A stretch of DNA of 64,000 nt from contig NZ_CP062229.1 of assembly GCF_024707545.1 (NCBI RefSeq), positions 7,173,501 to 7,237,500 on the forward strand. The letters run 5' to 3'. The position numbers and the translations under genes were made by a program. Numbering within the stretch: position 1 is the first letter of the stretch; every line of letters begins with the position of its first letter. The stretch comes from Mesorhizobium onobrychidis (GTDB taxonomy: Bacteria; Pseudomonadota; Alphaproteobacteria; Rhizobiales; Rhizobiaceae). This document shows positions 1-8,931 of this stretch, in pieces. The notes under the pieces are model-generated. The model saw only the letters and a program-made list of their open reading frames with translations, was not told where the DNA came from and made no database searches.

Positions 1-55
1 TGCGCCGGCCCAACTTGAGTATCAGCGCGCGCAGCTACGTCCTCAGGATGGCACC

Positions 56-573
56 TCACTTGCACATCAACTTTGGGAAGCCGTTGTAACGGCTATGCCC
101 CCAACCAACGGAGATGACATGGCAATTGGCGCAGAAGTACTGAATTGCCCTTTCGCAGCGCCTGGTGGGGATTCTCGGCACTGTTGTTGATGCCCTAGCG
201 CGCGGTGCTCGCCATTCGGCATGACCTGCCGTTTCTCCGCTCCACGGGAACGCAGCTTGGCAGTGATGATGCTTTGCTGCCAGGCAGTCCTGATCGACAG
301 CCCGCCACAACCAAAGTTTCTTCCCGGGGATGGTGATTAGGACTTCGTCCAGGTGCCAAACATCATTGGGGCTGGGGCGCTTTGCGCGTAGTCGTCGAAC
401 GCACTCGGGGCCGAACTTCTTCCTCCAGCGGCGGATCGTTTCACAGGAGACGACGATCCCTCGCTCCAGAATTTCCTCGACCAGGCGCAGGCCCAAAGGG
501 ACCGCTAATAAAGCCACACCGCATGGGGGATAACCTCGGCGGTAGAGCGCTGGCGTTTGTAGCTGGTGTGCAT
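56..573 (-). pseudogene. IS6-family transposase remnant
   Basis: Degraded DDE transposase read on the minus strand. A start at 573 gives MHTSYKRQRSTAEVIPHAVWLY and then a stop. The next frame carries the helix-turn-helix part (VEEILERGI, then RRWRKKFGP) and the first catalytic block WHLDEVLITIPGKKLWLWRAVDQD. After this the frame shifts again: a third frame reads LRSRGAEKRQVMPNGEHRAL, which matches the second DDE block of IS6 elements. A piece between the blocks is deleted and no C-terminal Glu block follows, so the enzyme cannot be active. It marks the left edge of the accessory segment. Family assignment rests on motif recall. Confidence 0.8.
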
Positions 574-653
574 GAACCTGCGTCTACTCAGCGCCTCCCC
601 ACGAGAAGTTACCGCGACAACGCCCCAAATAATAAAGACCCGGGTGGGACATT

Positions 654-1781
654 TTGGACAATGCACTCAAAAAATATCTTTCTGCCGAACTCGCCCGCGG
701 AACCATATCGGTTGAAATCGATCGCAGCCTAATGCCCCCCGATGCAATGTTCGGGTTCGCGGAGCGCATCAATCCCAAACGGTCTTTCCTGTTCGCTTCC
801 AAGCTGCTTGGACGTCACAGTCCCGTTCGGCCTTCGCTGATGCGAAAGACGTACAAACTTCTGGCCGACCAAATTTCACCCGATCTCGAAGGGCCAATCC
901 TGTTCATAGGCATGGCCGAAACTGCTGTCGGGCTGGGAGCGGGCGTGCACCAGCAATATTCAGAACAATATGACCGGGACGACACCGTTTACATTTGCAC
1001 TACCAGACACGCACTAGGTTTGCCCCTAATCTGCGAGTTCCAGGAGGAGCACAGTCACGCCACAGGACATCTCGTACACTGGCCGCTCGTGCCAGGCCTG
1101 GTCTCGATAGTCAAGAACGCCCGGACGCTTGTATTAATTGACGATGAAGCGTCGACCGGAAAAACATTCGGTAATCTGTTCGCAGCTCTGCCTGCCAGCA
1201 TCAGGTCGAATCTTCGAAATACGGTGCTCGTCACCCTTACGGATTGGTCAGATGGTGCTGCCGAACAGATGATCGCAGCCAACGTGAATCGCGCGTCAAT
1301 CCTTTCCGGGCGGTATCGCTGGGATGCAAACGGTTTGAACATCGACGCGCCGGAAGTGCCGTCTGTTGAGACAAAAAGGGGTAAAGTCATTTCGCCCGAC
1401 AAGGATATCGACTGGGCTCGGCTGGGTGTCTCCCGGCACCGTCTTCAACTGGATGGTGAGGCGGCATCGTCGGGCGCTACGCTGGTACTTGGTACAGGAG
1501 AAAACGTTTGGCAGCCGTTCCTGCTTGCGGAAAAATTGGAGACGGAAGGAGCTGACGTCCATTACTCATCGGTTACCCGATCACCGATTTCAGTGGGTCA
1601 CGCAATTGTAAAGAAAATCGCATTTGAGGACAATTATGGCGGGCATGTGTTCAATTATCTGTACAATGTCGCCCCGTCAGAATACGTGAAAATTCTCCTG
1701 TGCTCTGAGACGAATGAAGCGGAGATAAGTCCTATACTTATGCACTTCTTGGAACGGGCAACCGTAGTAATTCCCCAGTAA
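654..1781 (+). CDS. Phosphoribosyltransferase-like protein with C-terminal TRSP domain (Ter-associated)
   Basis: 375 residues from a TTG start. Residues about 20-220 look like a PRTase_2 domain; the PRPP-binding motif VLIDDEASTGKT lies near residues 159-170 and is intact. Residues about 270-375 resemble the TRSP domain found C-terminal to this PRTase type (LGTGENVWQPFLLAE, then TRSPI). In the family these proteins lie in ter-linked gene clusters, proposed to make a nucleoside-like compound or carry out RNA-linked chemistry; the reaction is not known. StiP and HAD genes follow on the same strand, the usual partners. The ribosome site is weak and no Met start lies nearby, so the start is uncertain. 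AT content is higher than in the core genes, consistent with transfer. Confidence 0.8.
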   Translation: MDNALKKYLSAELARGTISVEIDRSLMPPDAMFGFAERINPKRSFLFASKLLGRHSPVRPSLMRKTYKLLADQISPDLEGPILFIGMAETAVGLGAGVHQQYSEQYDRDDTVYICTTRHALGLPLICEFQEEHSHATGHLVHWPLVPGLVSIVKNARTLVLIDDEASTGKTFGNLFAALPASIRSNLRNTVLVTLTDWSDGAAEQMIAANVNRASILSGRYRWDANGLNIDAPEVPSVETKRGKVISPDKDIDWARLGVSRHRLQLDGEAASSGATLVLGTGENVWQPFLLAEKLETEGADVHYSSVTRSPISVGHAIVKKIAFEDNYGGHVFNYLYNVAPSEYVKILLCSETNEAEISPILMHFLERATVVIPQ

Positions 1782-1875
1782 GTGTTTTCTCATTGAGACT
1801 CCTTATCATACTAACATGCCAGTGGTGTTGCAGTCGTACGCCTGAAGCCCGGTAAGTGGCGGAGAAGGGAAGACT

Positions 1876-2964
1876 TTGTTGAAGACGCAAAGTAAATTCA
1901 TTTCTGGCACGTATCGCAGTACGGACGTCACGTTTCTTTTGAAGCTCGTTACTTTGGAGGCAATCGACGACGCTTCGAAGGAAGCGGCGATACAGTCTGG
2001 CCTACGCCATTATTCGGAAATGATTTCTTTCGAAAGCGTGCCCGAAGCCGGCTACATGGCGATATTCTATGAAGCGATGTCAGTTGGCGCTGCGAGAATG
2101 GGACGCGAGGTAGCAGCTCTCGCGCGGTCTATCTCAAATCAAATTAAAGGCCCGATCACGTTGGCGAGCCTCGTTCGGGCGGGGGTGCCTTTGGGTGTTC
2201 TCCTCAAGCGTGCGTTGTCGCGCATGGGAAAGGACGTCCAACACTATGGCATTTCGGTCATCCGGGACCGCGGAATTGACAGCAATGCAATGCGCCACAT
2301 CATTGAGCGACGGCCCATTGAAGGCCTGCTGTTTGTTGATGGCTGGACCGGCAAAGGCGCTATCGCCACCGAGCTGGAACGGAGCTTCCCTTCATTTTCT
2401 GCACAACCGCCAAGGCTGGTGGTTCTGTCTGACCCGTGTGGCCGGGCGTGGCTTGCGGCGTCGGGTGAAGACTGGCTCATTCCATCGGGAATACTCGGAA
2501 GCACCGTGTCCGGGCTGATCAGCCGTTCGATACTGAACGAGAAGGTCACAGGTCCGGAAGATTTTCACGGTACAGTCAGATGGGATCACTTGATGTCCCA
2601 CGACATCTCAGCTGCTTTCGTGGACAGTGTATGGACACATGCCGTCACCGCATTGGACCAAAATATTGATCTCGCGCAGTGGACGGTCAACGACCGCTCA
2701 AGCCATCAGAGACGATCTCGCCAGGCAATCAATCGAATTGCTGCAGAGTTTGCCGTTGAGAATACCAATCGGATCAAGCCAGGAATTGCGGAAGCCACGA
2801 GGGCGATTCTGCGCCGCATGCCTCAAATTGTCCTCCTGTCTTCCGGTGAAGACGCTGAGCTGGCAGCGCTGCGGCATTTGATTCGGGAGAAAAATGTCCA
2901 CTTCCAAGTCGTTCCTAAAAAAATCCAGCCATATCGCGCCATTACCTTGATCCGAAAGGTTTGA
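1876..2964 (+). CDS. StiP-family protein (cysteine protease StiP / PRTase-like)
   Basis: 362 residues from a TTG start. The N-terminal two-thirds matches the StiP family: FISGTYRSTDVTFLLK at the start, then LASLVRAGVPLGVLLKRAL, HYGISVIRDRGID and LLFVDGWTGKGAI. The last two correspond to the nucleotide/PRPP-like loop of this fold. The family has been annotated both as a PRTase relative and as a cysteine protease; I would not choose from sequence. It lies 94 bases after the PRTase/TRSP gene and shares its composition, so the two are probably co-transcribed. No other member of the expected pathway (ATP-grasp, CitE-like aldolase, TerD) is seen next to it. Confidence 0.8.
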   Translation: MLKTQSKFISGTYRSTDVTFLLKLVTLEAIDDASKEAAIQSGLRHYSEMISFESVPEAGYMAIFYEAMSVGAARMGREVAALARSISNQIKGPITLASLVRAGVPLGVLLKRALSRMGKDVQHYGISVIRDRGIDSNAMRHIIERRPIEGLLFVDGWTGKGAIATELERSFPSFSAQPPRLVVLSDPCGRAWLAASGEDWLIPSGILGSTVSGLISRSILNEKVTGPEDFHGTVRWDHLMSHDISAAFVDSVWTHAVTALDQNIDLAQWTVNDRSSHQRRSRQAINRIAAEFAVENTNRIKPGIAEATRAILRRMPQIVLLSSGEDAELAALRHLIREKNVHFQVVPKKIQPYRAITLIRKV

Positions 2965-3113
2965 AAAAGTTGATTACAAATACATCGCCGTTTGAGCCAA
3001 ATTTCCGCACCGATTCGACCAAGATCGAGCGCGGGGCCGGCGCTTTGAGGGAAGCGGTTGGTATAGATGTGAACGCAAAACCAAAGCATCTGCCCGGGAT
3101 CTTTCCGAGTTGA
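2961..3113 (+). CDS. Possible 50-residue ORF coupled to the StiP gene
   Basis: A short frame opens with TTG overlapping the stop of the StiP gene (TTGA) and runs 50 codons to a TGA at 3111. It contains LITNTSPFEPNFR and ends KHLPGIFPS. I do not recognise it. The four-base overlap is typical of translational coupling, but the start is TTG, the peptide is short and there is no homology I can name. It may be the remnant of a further operon gene. Confidence 0.25.
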   Translation: MKKLITNTSPFEPNFRTDSTKIERGAGALREAVGIDVNAKPKHLPGIFPS

Positions 3114-3131
3114 CGAAAACGGATTCCAAAC

Positions 3132-3947
3132 ATGTATGACGGATCGAGTGCAGTGCCTGATCAACCCGTCAAATTCGCAGATCACGCCATGCAGCCAATC
3201 GTCTTTGCCGATCTGGATGACACATTGTTCCAAACGCGCGCAAAGTGTCCGAAAGGCAGCCAGCATAAACTGGCGCTAGCTGCGATCTCGTCGAACGGAC
3301 ATCATTCCATGATGACCCCGCGGCAGGTTGCGATGATCGATTGGCTGCTGAGTACGTCACAAGTCATTCCCGTCACGGCACGTGGCACGACGGCCTACGG
3401 GAACGTCAAGATCGCGTTCAACAGCTATGCAATTGTTGCCAACGGCGCTGTCATACTTAAACCGGACGGTGCGCATCTGAAGGAATGGCACGATGTCATT
3501 TCTAAGGAACTGATCCCTCACAGGGAGGCACTGAACAAGGTACTTGAAGTAGGTCGGCAAGGAGCCGCAGCTGGCAAAATGTCTGTTCGTTCGTGGATCG
3601 TTGAAGAAATGGAGATGGCCACATACGCAGTCTTCAAAGAAAACAACGGTGATGGCAAGAGGCTGGCGGAACTGAAATTTGAGTTCGACGATGCGGGTTG
3701 GATACGGCATCACAACGGAAACAACTTCGCGCTTATTCCCCCACCGGTTTCAAAGCGCCGGGCAGTAGAGTTCCTCTTGAAGAAAATCCGCTCGGAGTCC
3801 GGAGATAGGCCAGCGATCGGATTCGGTGACAGCGCAAGCGATCTCGGCTATCTCAATTTGTGCGACTGGTGGGGTGCGCCATCGCGCTCCCAGATTTCGG
3901 CGATGCTGAACGTGCCAACGAAGACTTTTTTTGCGGACCTTGCTTGA
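3132..3947 (+). CDS. HAD-superfamily hydrolase (Ter-cluster type)
   Basis: 271 residues if started at 3132; a start at 3189 (MQPIVFADLDDTLF) places the catalytic motif at the very N terminus as in most relatives. HAD motif I is DLDDTLFQT, motif II lies in VIPVTARG, and the last motif is GFGDSASDLGY, with the acidic pair that binds magnesium. The cap region lies between. It is predicted to be a phosphatase acting on a small phosphorylated metabolite. It is the third gene in line with the PRTase/TRSP and StiP genes, a combination established in ter-associated loci, so it likely acts on their product. Substrate unknown. Confidence 0.78.
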   Translation: MYDGSSAVPDQPVKFADHAMQPIVFADLDDTLFQTRAKCPKGSQHKLALAAISSNGHHSMMTPRQVAMIDWLLSTSQVIPVTARGTTAYGNVKIAFNSYAIVANGAVILKPDGAHLKEWHDVISKELIPHREALNKVLEVGRQGAAAGKMSVRSWIVEEMEMATYAVFKENNGDGKRLAELKFEFDDAGWIRHHNGNNFALIPPPVSKRRAVEFLLKKIRSESGDRPAIGFGDSASDLGYLNLCDWWGAPSRSQISAMLNVPTKTFFADLA

Positions 3948-4057
3948 ACGACGGGAAAACCATGCACCGCGTGGCCCCGCGCCGCGGCCGCCTGATGGCT
4001 ATGGCCTGCTCGATGCGGGGGCTCCGCTGATCTAGCCGGACGACAGCAAGCCGCCGA

Positions 4058-4463
4058 TTGCAACGCTTGAGCGAACAGATTTTGGCGCATGCGGGCGGTT
4101 TGCCCGAGGGTACGCCCGTGTCCGCGAAGAGCTTGCTTCACCTCGGCAATCGGGCTGCGGTGGATCAGGCGTTGTCGCGCCTGGTGGAGCGTGGCCAACT
4201 GATCCGCGCTGACCGCGGCGTCTATCTGCGTCCCGTGACGAGCCGGTTTGGCACGCGGTCGCCTTCGGTGGAACAGGCGGTCGAGGCGCTCGCCAGCCAG
4301 CGCGGCGAAGTCATCGTGTCCAGCGGTGCGGCGGCCGCCAACACCCTTGGCCTCACGACACAGGTTCCGATCCGCTCGGTCTATTTGACCTCGGGTCGCA
4401 CCCGGAAAATGAACCTCGGCAAGCAGGTGGTCGAACTGCGGCACGCACCGCGCTGGCAGCTCC
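4058..4463 (+). pseudogene. AbiEi/DUF6088-type antitoxin, 3' end lost
   Basis: The frame opens with TTG (MQRLSEQILAHAGGLPEG) and reads a winged-helix-like segment (LLHLGNRAAVDQALSRLVERGQ, then GVYLRP), followed by the family core VSSGAAAANTLGLTTQ and VELRHAPRWQL. At about 4463 the match ends abruptly; the remaining codons to 4612 read into foreign sequence and the 3' part of the group II intron. Full-length relatives continue for tens of residues more. This family supplies the antitoxin of type IV toxin-antitoxin systems and represses its own promoter. No AbiEii-type nucleotidyltransferase toxin is next to it, so it is an orphan remnant. Confidence 0.75.
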
Positions 4464-4507
4464 CCGCGCACAGAATTCCTGACAGTCCCCAGCCGGTGAA
4501 TTGCCGA

Positions 4508-6540
4508 GTAGGTGGGGGCGTTACTGCCCCCACCCCTCACAGACCCGGACGTGCAGTTTTCCCGCATCCGGTTCCTCATGGTAGAGTTTCGCTCACGGTG
4601 GCAAACGAATGAAGAATCCTGGCTGGCGGCAGCGGATGGCGTTTCAGGATTTCGTTAAGGCGGTTCCATCGGAACACGCTTTGACGATCTCGCCGAGATA
4701 GCCATTTCCGCCATATCCTCACGACCTGGTGGGCGAACCATCGCAATCGCCGAGCATTTCCCCCGACGCCATAGTAGGCGAAGTGGCCCCGCATCATGGA
4801 CGAGAGATGGCGATGCTGATCGCGGATCGACCAGTTCCGGTGTTTCCGGCACCAGTAACTTACCGCAGCCAGCGCACGAGCAAAACGGCCCTTGGCCGTG
4901 ACTTGCATCACCATGTCCTTGCCTCTGCGCGACCGTCCCCACACGTGGGTCAGGCCGAGAAAGTCGAACTTGGTGCCATCCGTCTCCGGATGCCGTGTGC
5001 TCTCCGTCCTTCGCGGGCGAAAGTCGACGAGACGCGTCTTGTCGGGATGGAGCGTAAGCCCGAACCGTCCAAGACGTTTGTCCAGCACTGCCAGGACACG
5101 CTGGGCGTCGACGATGTTGTCGAACGCCATGAGCGCATCGTCAGCGTAGCGGGCAATGGTACAGCCCCCACGGAGCCGCGGCCGCACCTCGGTCTCGAAC
5201 CATTCGTCCAGCACGTGGTGCAGGAAGATGTTCGAGAGGCAGGGCGAGACCACGCCTCCTTGCGGGGATCCTTCGGCCGTTCGGTGCAGAAGACCGTCTT
5301 CGACGGCTCCTGCGTTCAGCCATTTATCGATCATCCGTCGGATGACGCCGTCCGTGACTCGCTGGTCGAGGAACGCCCGGAGGTGAGAGTGCGGAATCGA
5401 GTCGAAGTATTTCTGTATGTCGAGATCGATCACCCAATAGAGCCGCTTTGCCCACAGCACGTTCTGCATATTGCGGAGCGCCTGATGGGCCGAGCGGCCC
5501 GGTCGGAACCCATATGAGCAGGGGTAGAAATCCTCCTCATAGACGGTCTCCAGCACCATCATAATGGCGCGTTGCGCCACCTTGTCCTCGAAGGTCGGAA
5601 TGCCGAGCATCCTTTGCGACCCATCCGCCTTGGGTATATAGGCCCGCCGGACCGGCGGCGCACGATATCGGCCGGACTTGATGCGCTCCAGGAGGTCCAG
5701 AAGTCTGGTCTCCAGGTTCACCTCATAGTCCGCCGCCGTGACGCCGTCGATGCCAGGGGCACCATCCTTGCGGGTCAGCCGGTAGGCCTCCTTCATCCAG
5801 TCCAGATCGATGACATGGTGGAGCGAGCACAGCGCCACACCCCGTTTCGTCCTCGCCAGTTCGGCTATCCGTTGTCGGTTCGTAGACAGGTTTGTGGGGT
5901 TCAGAGCCCCCTCCCATGTTTCAGGTCAACGGTTCTCTACACATGACGCCTCCCTTCGCTCCGTCGGGTCCCGGTGAGCCCAGTTCCCCGTCTTCACTGC
6001 TACTATGAAGGCGCTACGACTTCCCGCTCACGCATACCTGCTCCCTTATAGTTTCGGTAACAGGCCCCACATGCGCCTCCCATGTTCGTGCTCGCCGAGG
6101 CGCTCCCGATGAGCGTGGAGGACGCTCATCGAGCCTGGACCCATGGTCAACCGGCGGTCCCTGTTCCGGCGTACTTCGCTTGTGGACGTAAGCGGGATCT
6201 CACAGGTTCCCTGGCGATCCATCCCATGCCTTTGCCTTGCTCCAAGACCCCGGCCGAGCCGCCAGAACCTCGCCCTTGGCGGTTCCGACGATGCTGCCCC
6301 CGGGCTACCCACGCCGAAGGCCTCCGCATGCACATAATCTCGAGGCTGACACATGGCTTCAGCATCCGCTGTCTACGCTTCACGAGCGATGTTGCCGCCG
6401 CCCATGCAAGACTCGCTTCCGGCTGGCGTGCTGCGCCTTTGCCGGGAGGGGGTCGAACCCTCTGGATCGCTTCGAAAGGTTTCAGGATCTACATTCCATT
6501 CTCCTTTCCAGGGCTTAGCCTGTCGCAAGAGTAGTTGCAC
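4508..6540 (-). mobile_element. Group II intron (minus strand), about 2.0 kb
   Basis: The 3' end is clear. A domain V hairpin reads accggatgcgggaaaactgc then acgtccgggt on the minus strand (about 4542-4574). It is followed by a domain VI stem ggtgggggc/gcccccacc (4511-4534) and a 3' end in AC at about 4508. Upstream of the reverse transcriptase gene, 5920-6500 shows domain I-like blocks, including agccggaagcgagtcttgc and the stem gagggttcgaccccctc at 6446-6462. The 5' end is set provisionally at 6540, where the minus strand reads GTGCA rather than the usual GTGCG; this boundary is uncertain by up to about 100 bases. The intron lies 45 bases from the break in the AbiEi gene. Confidence 0.75.
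4576..5838 (-). CDS. ltrA: Group II intron reverse transcriptase/maturase
   Basis: 420 residues from a GTG. It has all core RT blocks: RKDGAPGIDGV (RT1), KADGSQRMLGIPTFEDKVAQ (RT2), CSYGFRPGRSAHQAL, VIDLDIQKYFDSI with the first catalytic Asp, GSPQGGVVSPCLSNIFL, the YADD active site, and HPDKTRLVDF. A group II intron maturase-type C-terminal region follows. No HNH endonuclease domain is visible at the C terminus, so the protein is RT-maturase only and mobility would use an endonuclease-independent route. The same frame continues upstream with family-like sequence (NPTNLSTNRQRIAELARTKRG) but has no ATG before an in-frame stop, so translation may start at a non-standard codon near 5900. Located in intron domain IV. 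Confidence 0.9.
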   Translation of the reverse strand: MALCSLHHVIDLDWMKEAYRLTRKDGAPGIDGVTAADYEVNLETRLLDLLERIKSGRYRAPPVRRAYIPKADGSQRMLGIPTFEDKVAQRAIMMVLETVYEEDFYPCSYGFRPGRSAHQALRNMQNVLWAKRLYWVIDLDIQKYFDSIPHSHLRAFLDQRVTDGVIRRMIDKWLNAGAVEDGLLHRTAEGSPQGGVVSPCLSNIFLHHVLDEWFETEVRPRLRGGCTIARYADDALMAFDNIVDAQRVLAVLDKRLGRFGLTLHPDKTRLVDFRPRRTESTRHPETDGTKFDFLGLTHVWGRSRRGKDMVMQVTAKGRFARALAAVSYWCRKHRNWSIRDQHRHLSSMMRGHFAYYGVGGNARRLRWFAHQVVRIWRKWLSRRDRQSVFRWNRLNEILKRHPLPPARILHSFATVSETLP

Positions 6541-6550
6541 GCCAAGCACA

Positions 6551-6579
6551 CTTGCAGCCGAACATCATCTCTCCGCTGC
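6551..6579 (+). repeat. Direct repeat copy 1 (29 bases)
   Basis: cttgcagccgaacatcatct followed by ctccgctgc; a second copy lies at 7231-7259 with a single C/T difference. It starts about 10 bases beyond the proposed intron 5' boundary. It probably derives from a duplicated mobile-element fragment. Confidence 0.8.
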
Positions 6580-7230
6580 TTTGGCCCGCAAGTAGACGGC
6601 GCTCAGCGGGCTAGAAACAGGCCTGCGGTTTCTCCGCGGCGTCAGCCACACGATCACAGAACCGTCGATGCAGGCCCTCGCCTTTGCCGAGCGACTGCTC
6701 AGACAACCCCAATTCGACGTGCCGCGGCACCATGGCTGCGAAAGTGCGCGCCACTGAGCCAATCAGTGCGATAGGCCAGGCCTGACTACCCACACACCAA
6801 CCGCCTCCCAATGCCTCGATCGCAACTGCGCTCTTGGCCGGCGTCTCGCTTGTCCGCGGCCCAAACCGTTGCAGATTCAGCGCTCCTCAAGCAGATAAAC
6901 AGGTTGCGCATGACATCAGGTCCGAAGATGACCGATAGGACGGACGGCCTTCTATCGCTTCATTCGTCCTTCCAAGCGCCGCCTTTTTTCCAATGAGCCC
7001 TCTTTGTCTTCGCTAAAATAGCCGAAGTTAAATCTCGAGCGTTTCGGGTGCGTGCGCGCATTGCGGAACTGGAGCGCGACCTCATCGCGCCCACACCTCA
7101 AGTACGCCATCGACGTTTCGAAGCCGGACATGAACTTCGCAATGCGAAGTTGCCTGGAGCGTCTTGAGGAATGCATCTCCGAAATACCGGAGAAACACAG
7201 GCGTTAGCGGAAGCTTCGTCGCTCTCAATG

Positions 7231-7259
7231 CTTGTAGCCGAACATCATCTCTCCGCTGC
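7231..7259 (+). repeat. Direct repeat copy 2 (29 bases)
   Basis: cttgtagccgaacatcatct followed by ctccgctgc; differs from the copy at 6551-6579 at one base. The two copies are 680 bases apart in the same orientation. Confidence 0.8.
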
Positions 7260-7402
7260 GATCAAATCGAGCCTCAGAAAATGCGGAATGGAAGGCGGTC
7301 CCGCCAGGGCGCGAATGGCTGGCCCCATCACCAAGTTCAGCCGGCTTTGCAGTCCTGTACAAGAATTCCGAAAGCCACCTGTCGCTCGCGTCCCCTGGGG
7401 TT

Positions 7403-7996
7403 TCACACTGCTCGTCGATAGGTCCAGAGTTGTGCGGGGGGAACATTGCGAATGACGAAATCGTAGTGAGAAACGATGTAACGGTCGGGCATTTTGAGCA
7501 CCGGTGACAGAAGACCGTAGGTGATTTGGATCACAGGTCGCCCGGCGGGGATTCGTGCAAGCAAATCCTCGAGCAGTGTGAGGCGCTGTTGCATCGGAAA
7601 GCTCAACATCGGCACTGCGCTTATGACACAATCGAACTTTCCCCGGCGCTCCCCAAGAATTTCTCCCAGGGCAAACGCATCGCCCAAGCGGAAATCCACT
7701 CCCGGAAAGCGTCGCACCAGGCCATCATAGAAATCCTTGGAATATTCGACCGAAGTCAACCGATGCGGTTTGATGCCTCTTTCCAGGATGGCCCTGGTGA
7801 TGACACCAGTCCCGGCACCAAGCTCCAAAACCGGCAATCCAGAATGCGGGTTGACCACACTAGCCATGCGGCGCGCCGCATGGATCGACGTGGGCATGAG
7901 TGCGCCCACACCTTTCTTATCCTTCTGCCAACATTTGAAGAATTGCACTTCTTCCTCAAGTTTCTTGCCAAGTCGCTCTTTCAATCGAAAGACCAT
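7403..7996 (-). CDS. pmtA: Phosphatidylethanolamine N-methyltransferase (Sinorhizobium type)
   Basis: Catalyses successive SAM-dependent methylation of phosphatidylethanolamine to phosphatidylcholine at the inner face of the membrane. The start at 7996 (MVFRLKERLGKKL) gives 197 residues, close to S. meliloti PmtA, and has a gggag ribosome site; a longer frame to 8071 adds 25 residues without family character. SAM-binding motif I is VLELGAGTGVITRAIL. MPTSIHAARRMASVVNP precedes it and ISAVPMLSFPM and PPAQLWTYRRA follow, all family hallmarks. It is a single gene facing the intron. Although it is flanked by debris it appears intact, so a functional PC pathway is likely. Confidence 0.92.
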   Translation of the reverse strand: MVFRLKERLGKKLEEEVQFFKCWQKDKKGVGALMPTSIHAARRMASVVNPHSGLPVLELGAGTGVITRAILERGIKPHRLTSVEYSKDFYDGLVRRFPGVDFRLGDAFALGEILGERRGKFDCVISAVPMLSFPMQQRLTLLEDLLARIPAGRPVIQITYGLLSPVLKMPDRYIVSHYDFVIRNVPPAQLWTYRRAV

Positions 7997-7999
7997 ATC

Positions 8000-8586
8000 C
8001 GCTCCCTTCTCCCGATCCGAGTCGGAGCGACTTTTTGTCGAACTTTCGCTATATAGACAAGCCTGATTCACAGGGTTGATTGCCGCGCTGGAGGCGCGAA
8101 ACGCCCGCGCCGGCTGGCACGCCCTTGTCCACCAGGATGAGTTTTTCTCGCTCAGATGCGCGCCAGTTCTTCCTGTAATGAAATCTCGGTCATGGCTCCT
8201 CGAGCAGCCGTATCTCCGGCTGCACCATCAGCGCCAGCGCGACGCACGCAGGGTTTCTCATCTGCTGCGCGCTTCGTCAGGCGCACAGCAGACAGCGAGG
8301 CGGCCACGGCCGCGAAAAACCCGCGACGGCGGCTCGATTCCGGGGAAGAGGACAAACAGTGTCCGCAGTCAGAGATGATCTGCCGGAACTTAGTGGACCC
8401 AAGCGGGCTAGTGGGTGACGTCAGCAGACCGCAGATCAAATTCCACATCAGTTCGGCCATCTCCCCAGCTTTTTCCCCGGTCATCTGATCGAGCGTGGCA
8501 TGCAGATGACCCTGCTGCGGATTGCTCGCCTTCACGGCGGTAAGCCGCGACATGATCTCTTGTACCGCGCTGCCATTTCATGACTG
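8000..8586. other. No recognisable gene
   Basis: Frames on both strands are low in conserved motifs. A minus-strand frame at 8152-8553 (133 codons) has a hydrophobic patch after an Arg pair (SSRRRGFFAAVAAS), a little like a Tat signal, but no family was recognised. Most likely decayed sequence. Confidence 0.4.
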
Positions 8587-8712
8587 TTAAGTGCTTGCTC
8601 GGACAGGGTGGAATGACATGTACGCGCCTTCCAGCCGTTTGCGGATGTCGCCGGGCGACACCAGGCTGGACATGGCGATCACGAATTTCTCACGGGCATA
8701 CTCTTGTCCCAT
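8587..8712 (-). pseudogene. Fragment of a small rhizobial hypothetical protein
   Basis: A minus-strand frame of 41 codons from ATG at 8712: MGQEYAREKFVIAMSSLV, then GDIRKRLEGAYMSFHPVRAST. It resembles the first part of a small alphaproteobacterial protein family of unknown function whose members continue for about 25 more residues; here it ends at a TAA. It lies in decayed DNA, so it is probably truncated. Confidence 0.4.
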
Positions 8713-8931
8713 CTTCTTTCCTTTCGACCTGGAGCGTCGCCCTAGCACGGCAACCATCTCTTGCAAATCCGGCGCTCGGCGTCACGCGATCGATGGGTGA
8801 TCGCTAACAGCGACGCCCGGCGGTCGGCAGGCCGGTAGACAATCGTCTGAGGCCGGTCTACCCCTGACCCGCTGCCCCCGCCCGGTTATTCTCGTCCTTG
8901 CGATCCCCCTGAAAGAGTAGTTCCGGAGGCC

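Larger units (their letters stand above)
6541..7402. other. Gene-poor debris between intron and pmtA
   Basis: No convincing gene. Short frames exist on both strands without conserved motifs. A 29-base direct repeat (see separate entry) begins right at the 5' exon side of the intron. A minus-strand stretch at 6611-6811 (RTFAAMVPRHVEL) faintly recalls the C-terminal part of LysR-type regulators, but not enough to name. Confidence 0.5.

Noticed and set aside
6446..6462. tRNA T-arm-like hairpin gagggttcgaccccctc on the minus strand
   Set aside because: No matching acceptor, D or anticodon arms exist around it, and its position fits a domain I stem of the group II intron.
6611..6811. LysR-like C-terminal frame on the minus strand
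   Set aside because: Similarity is limited to a few residues (VPRHVEL); no helix-turn-helix and no longer frame.
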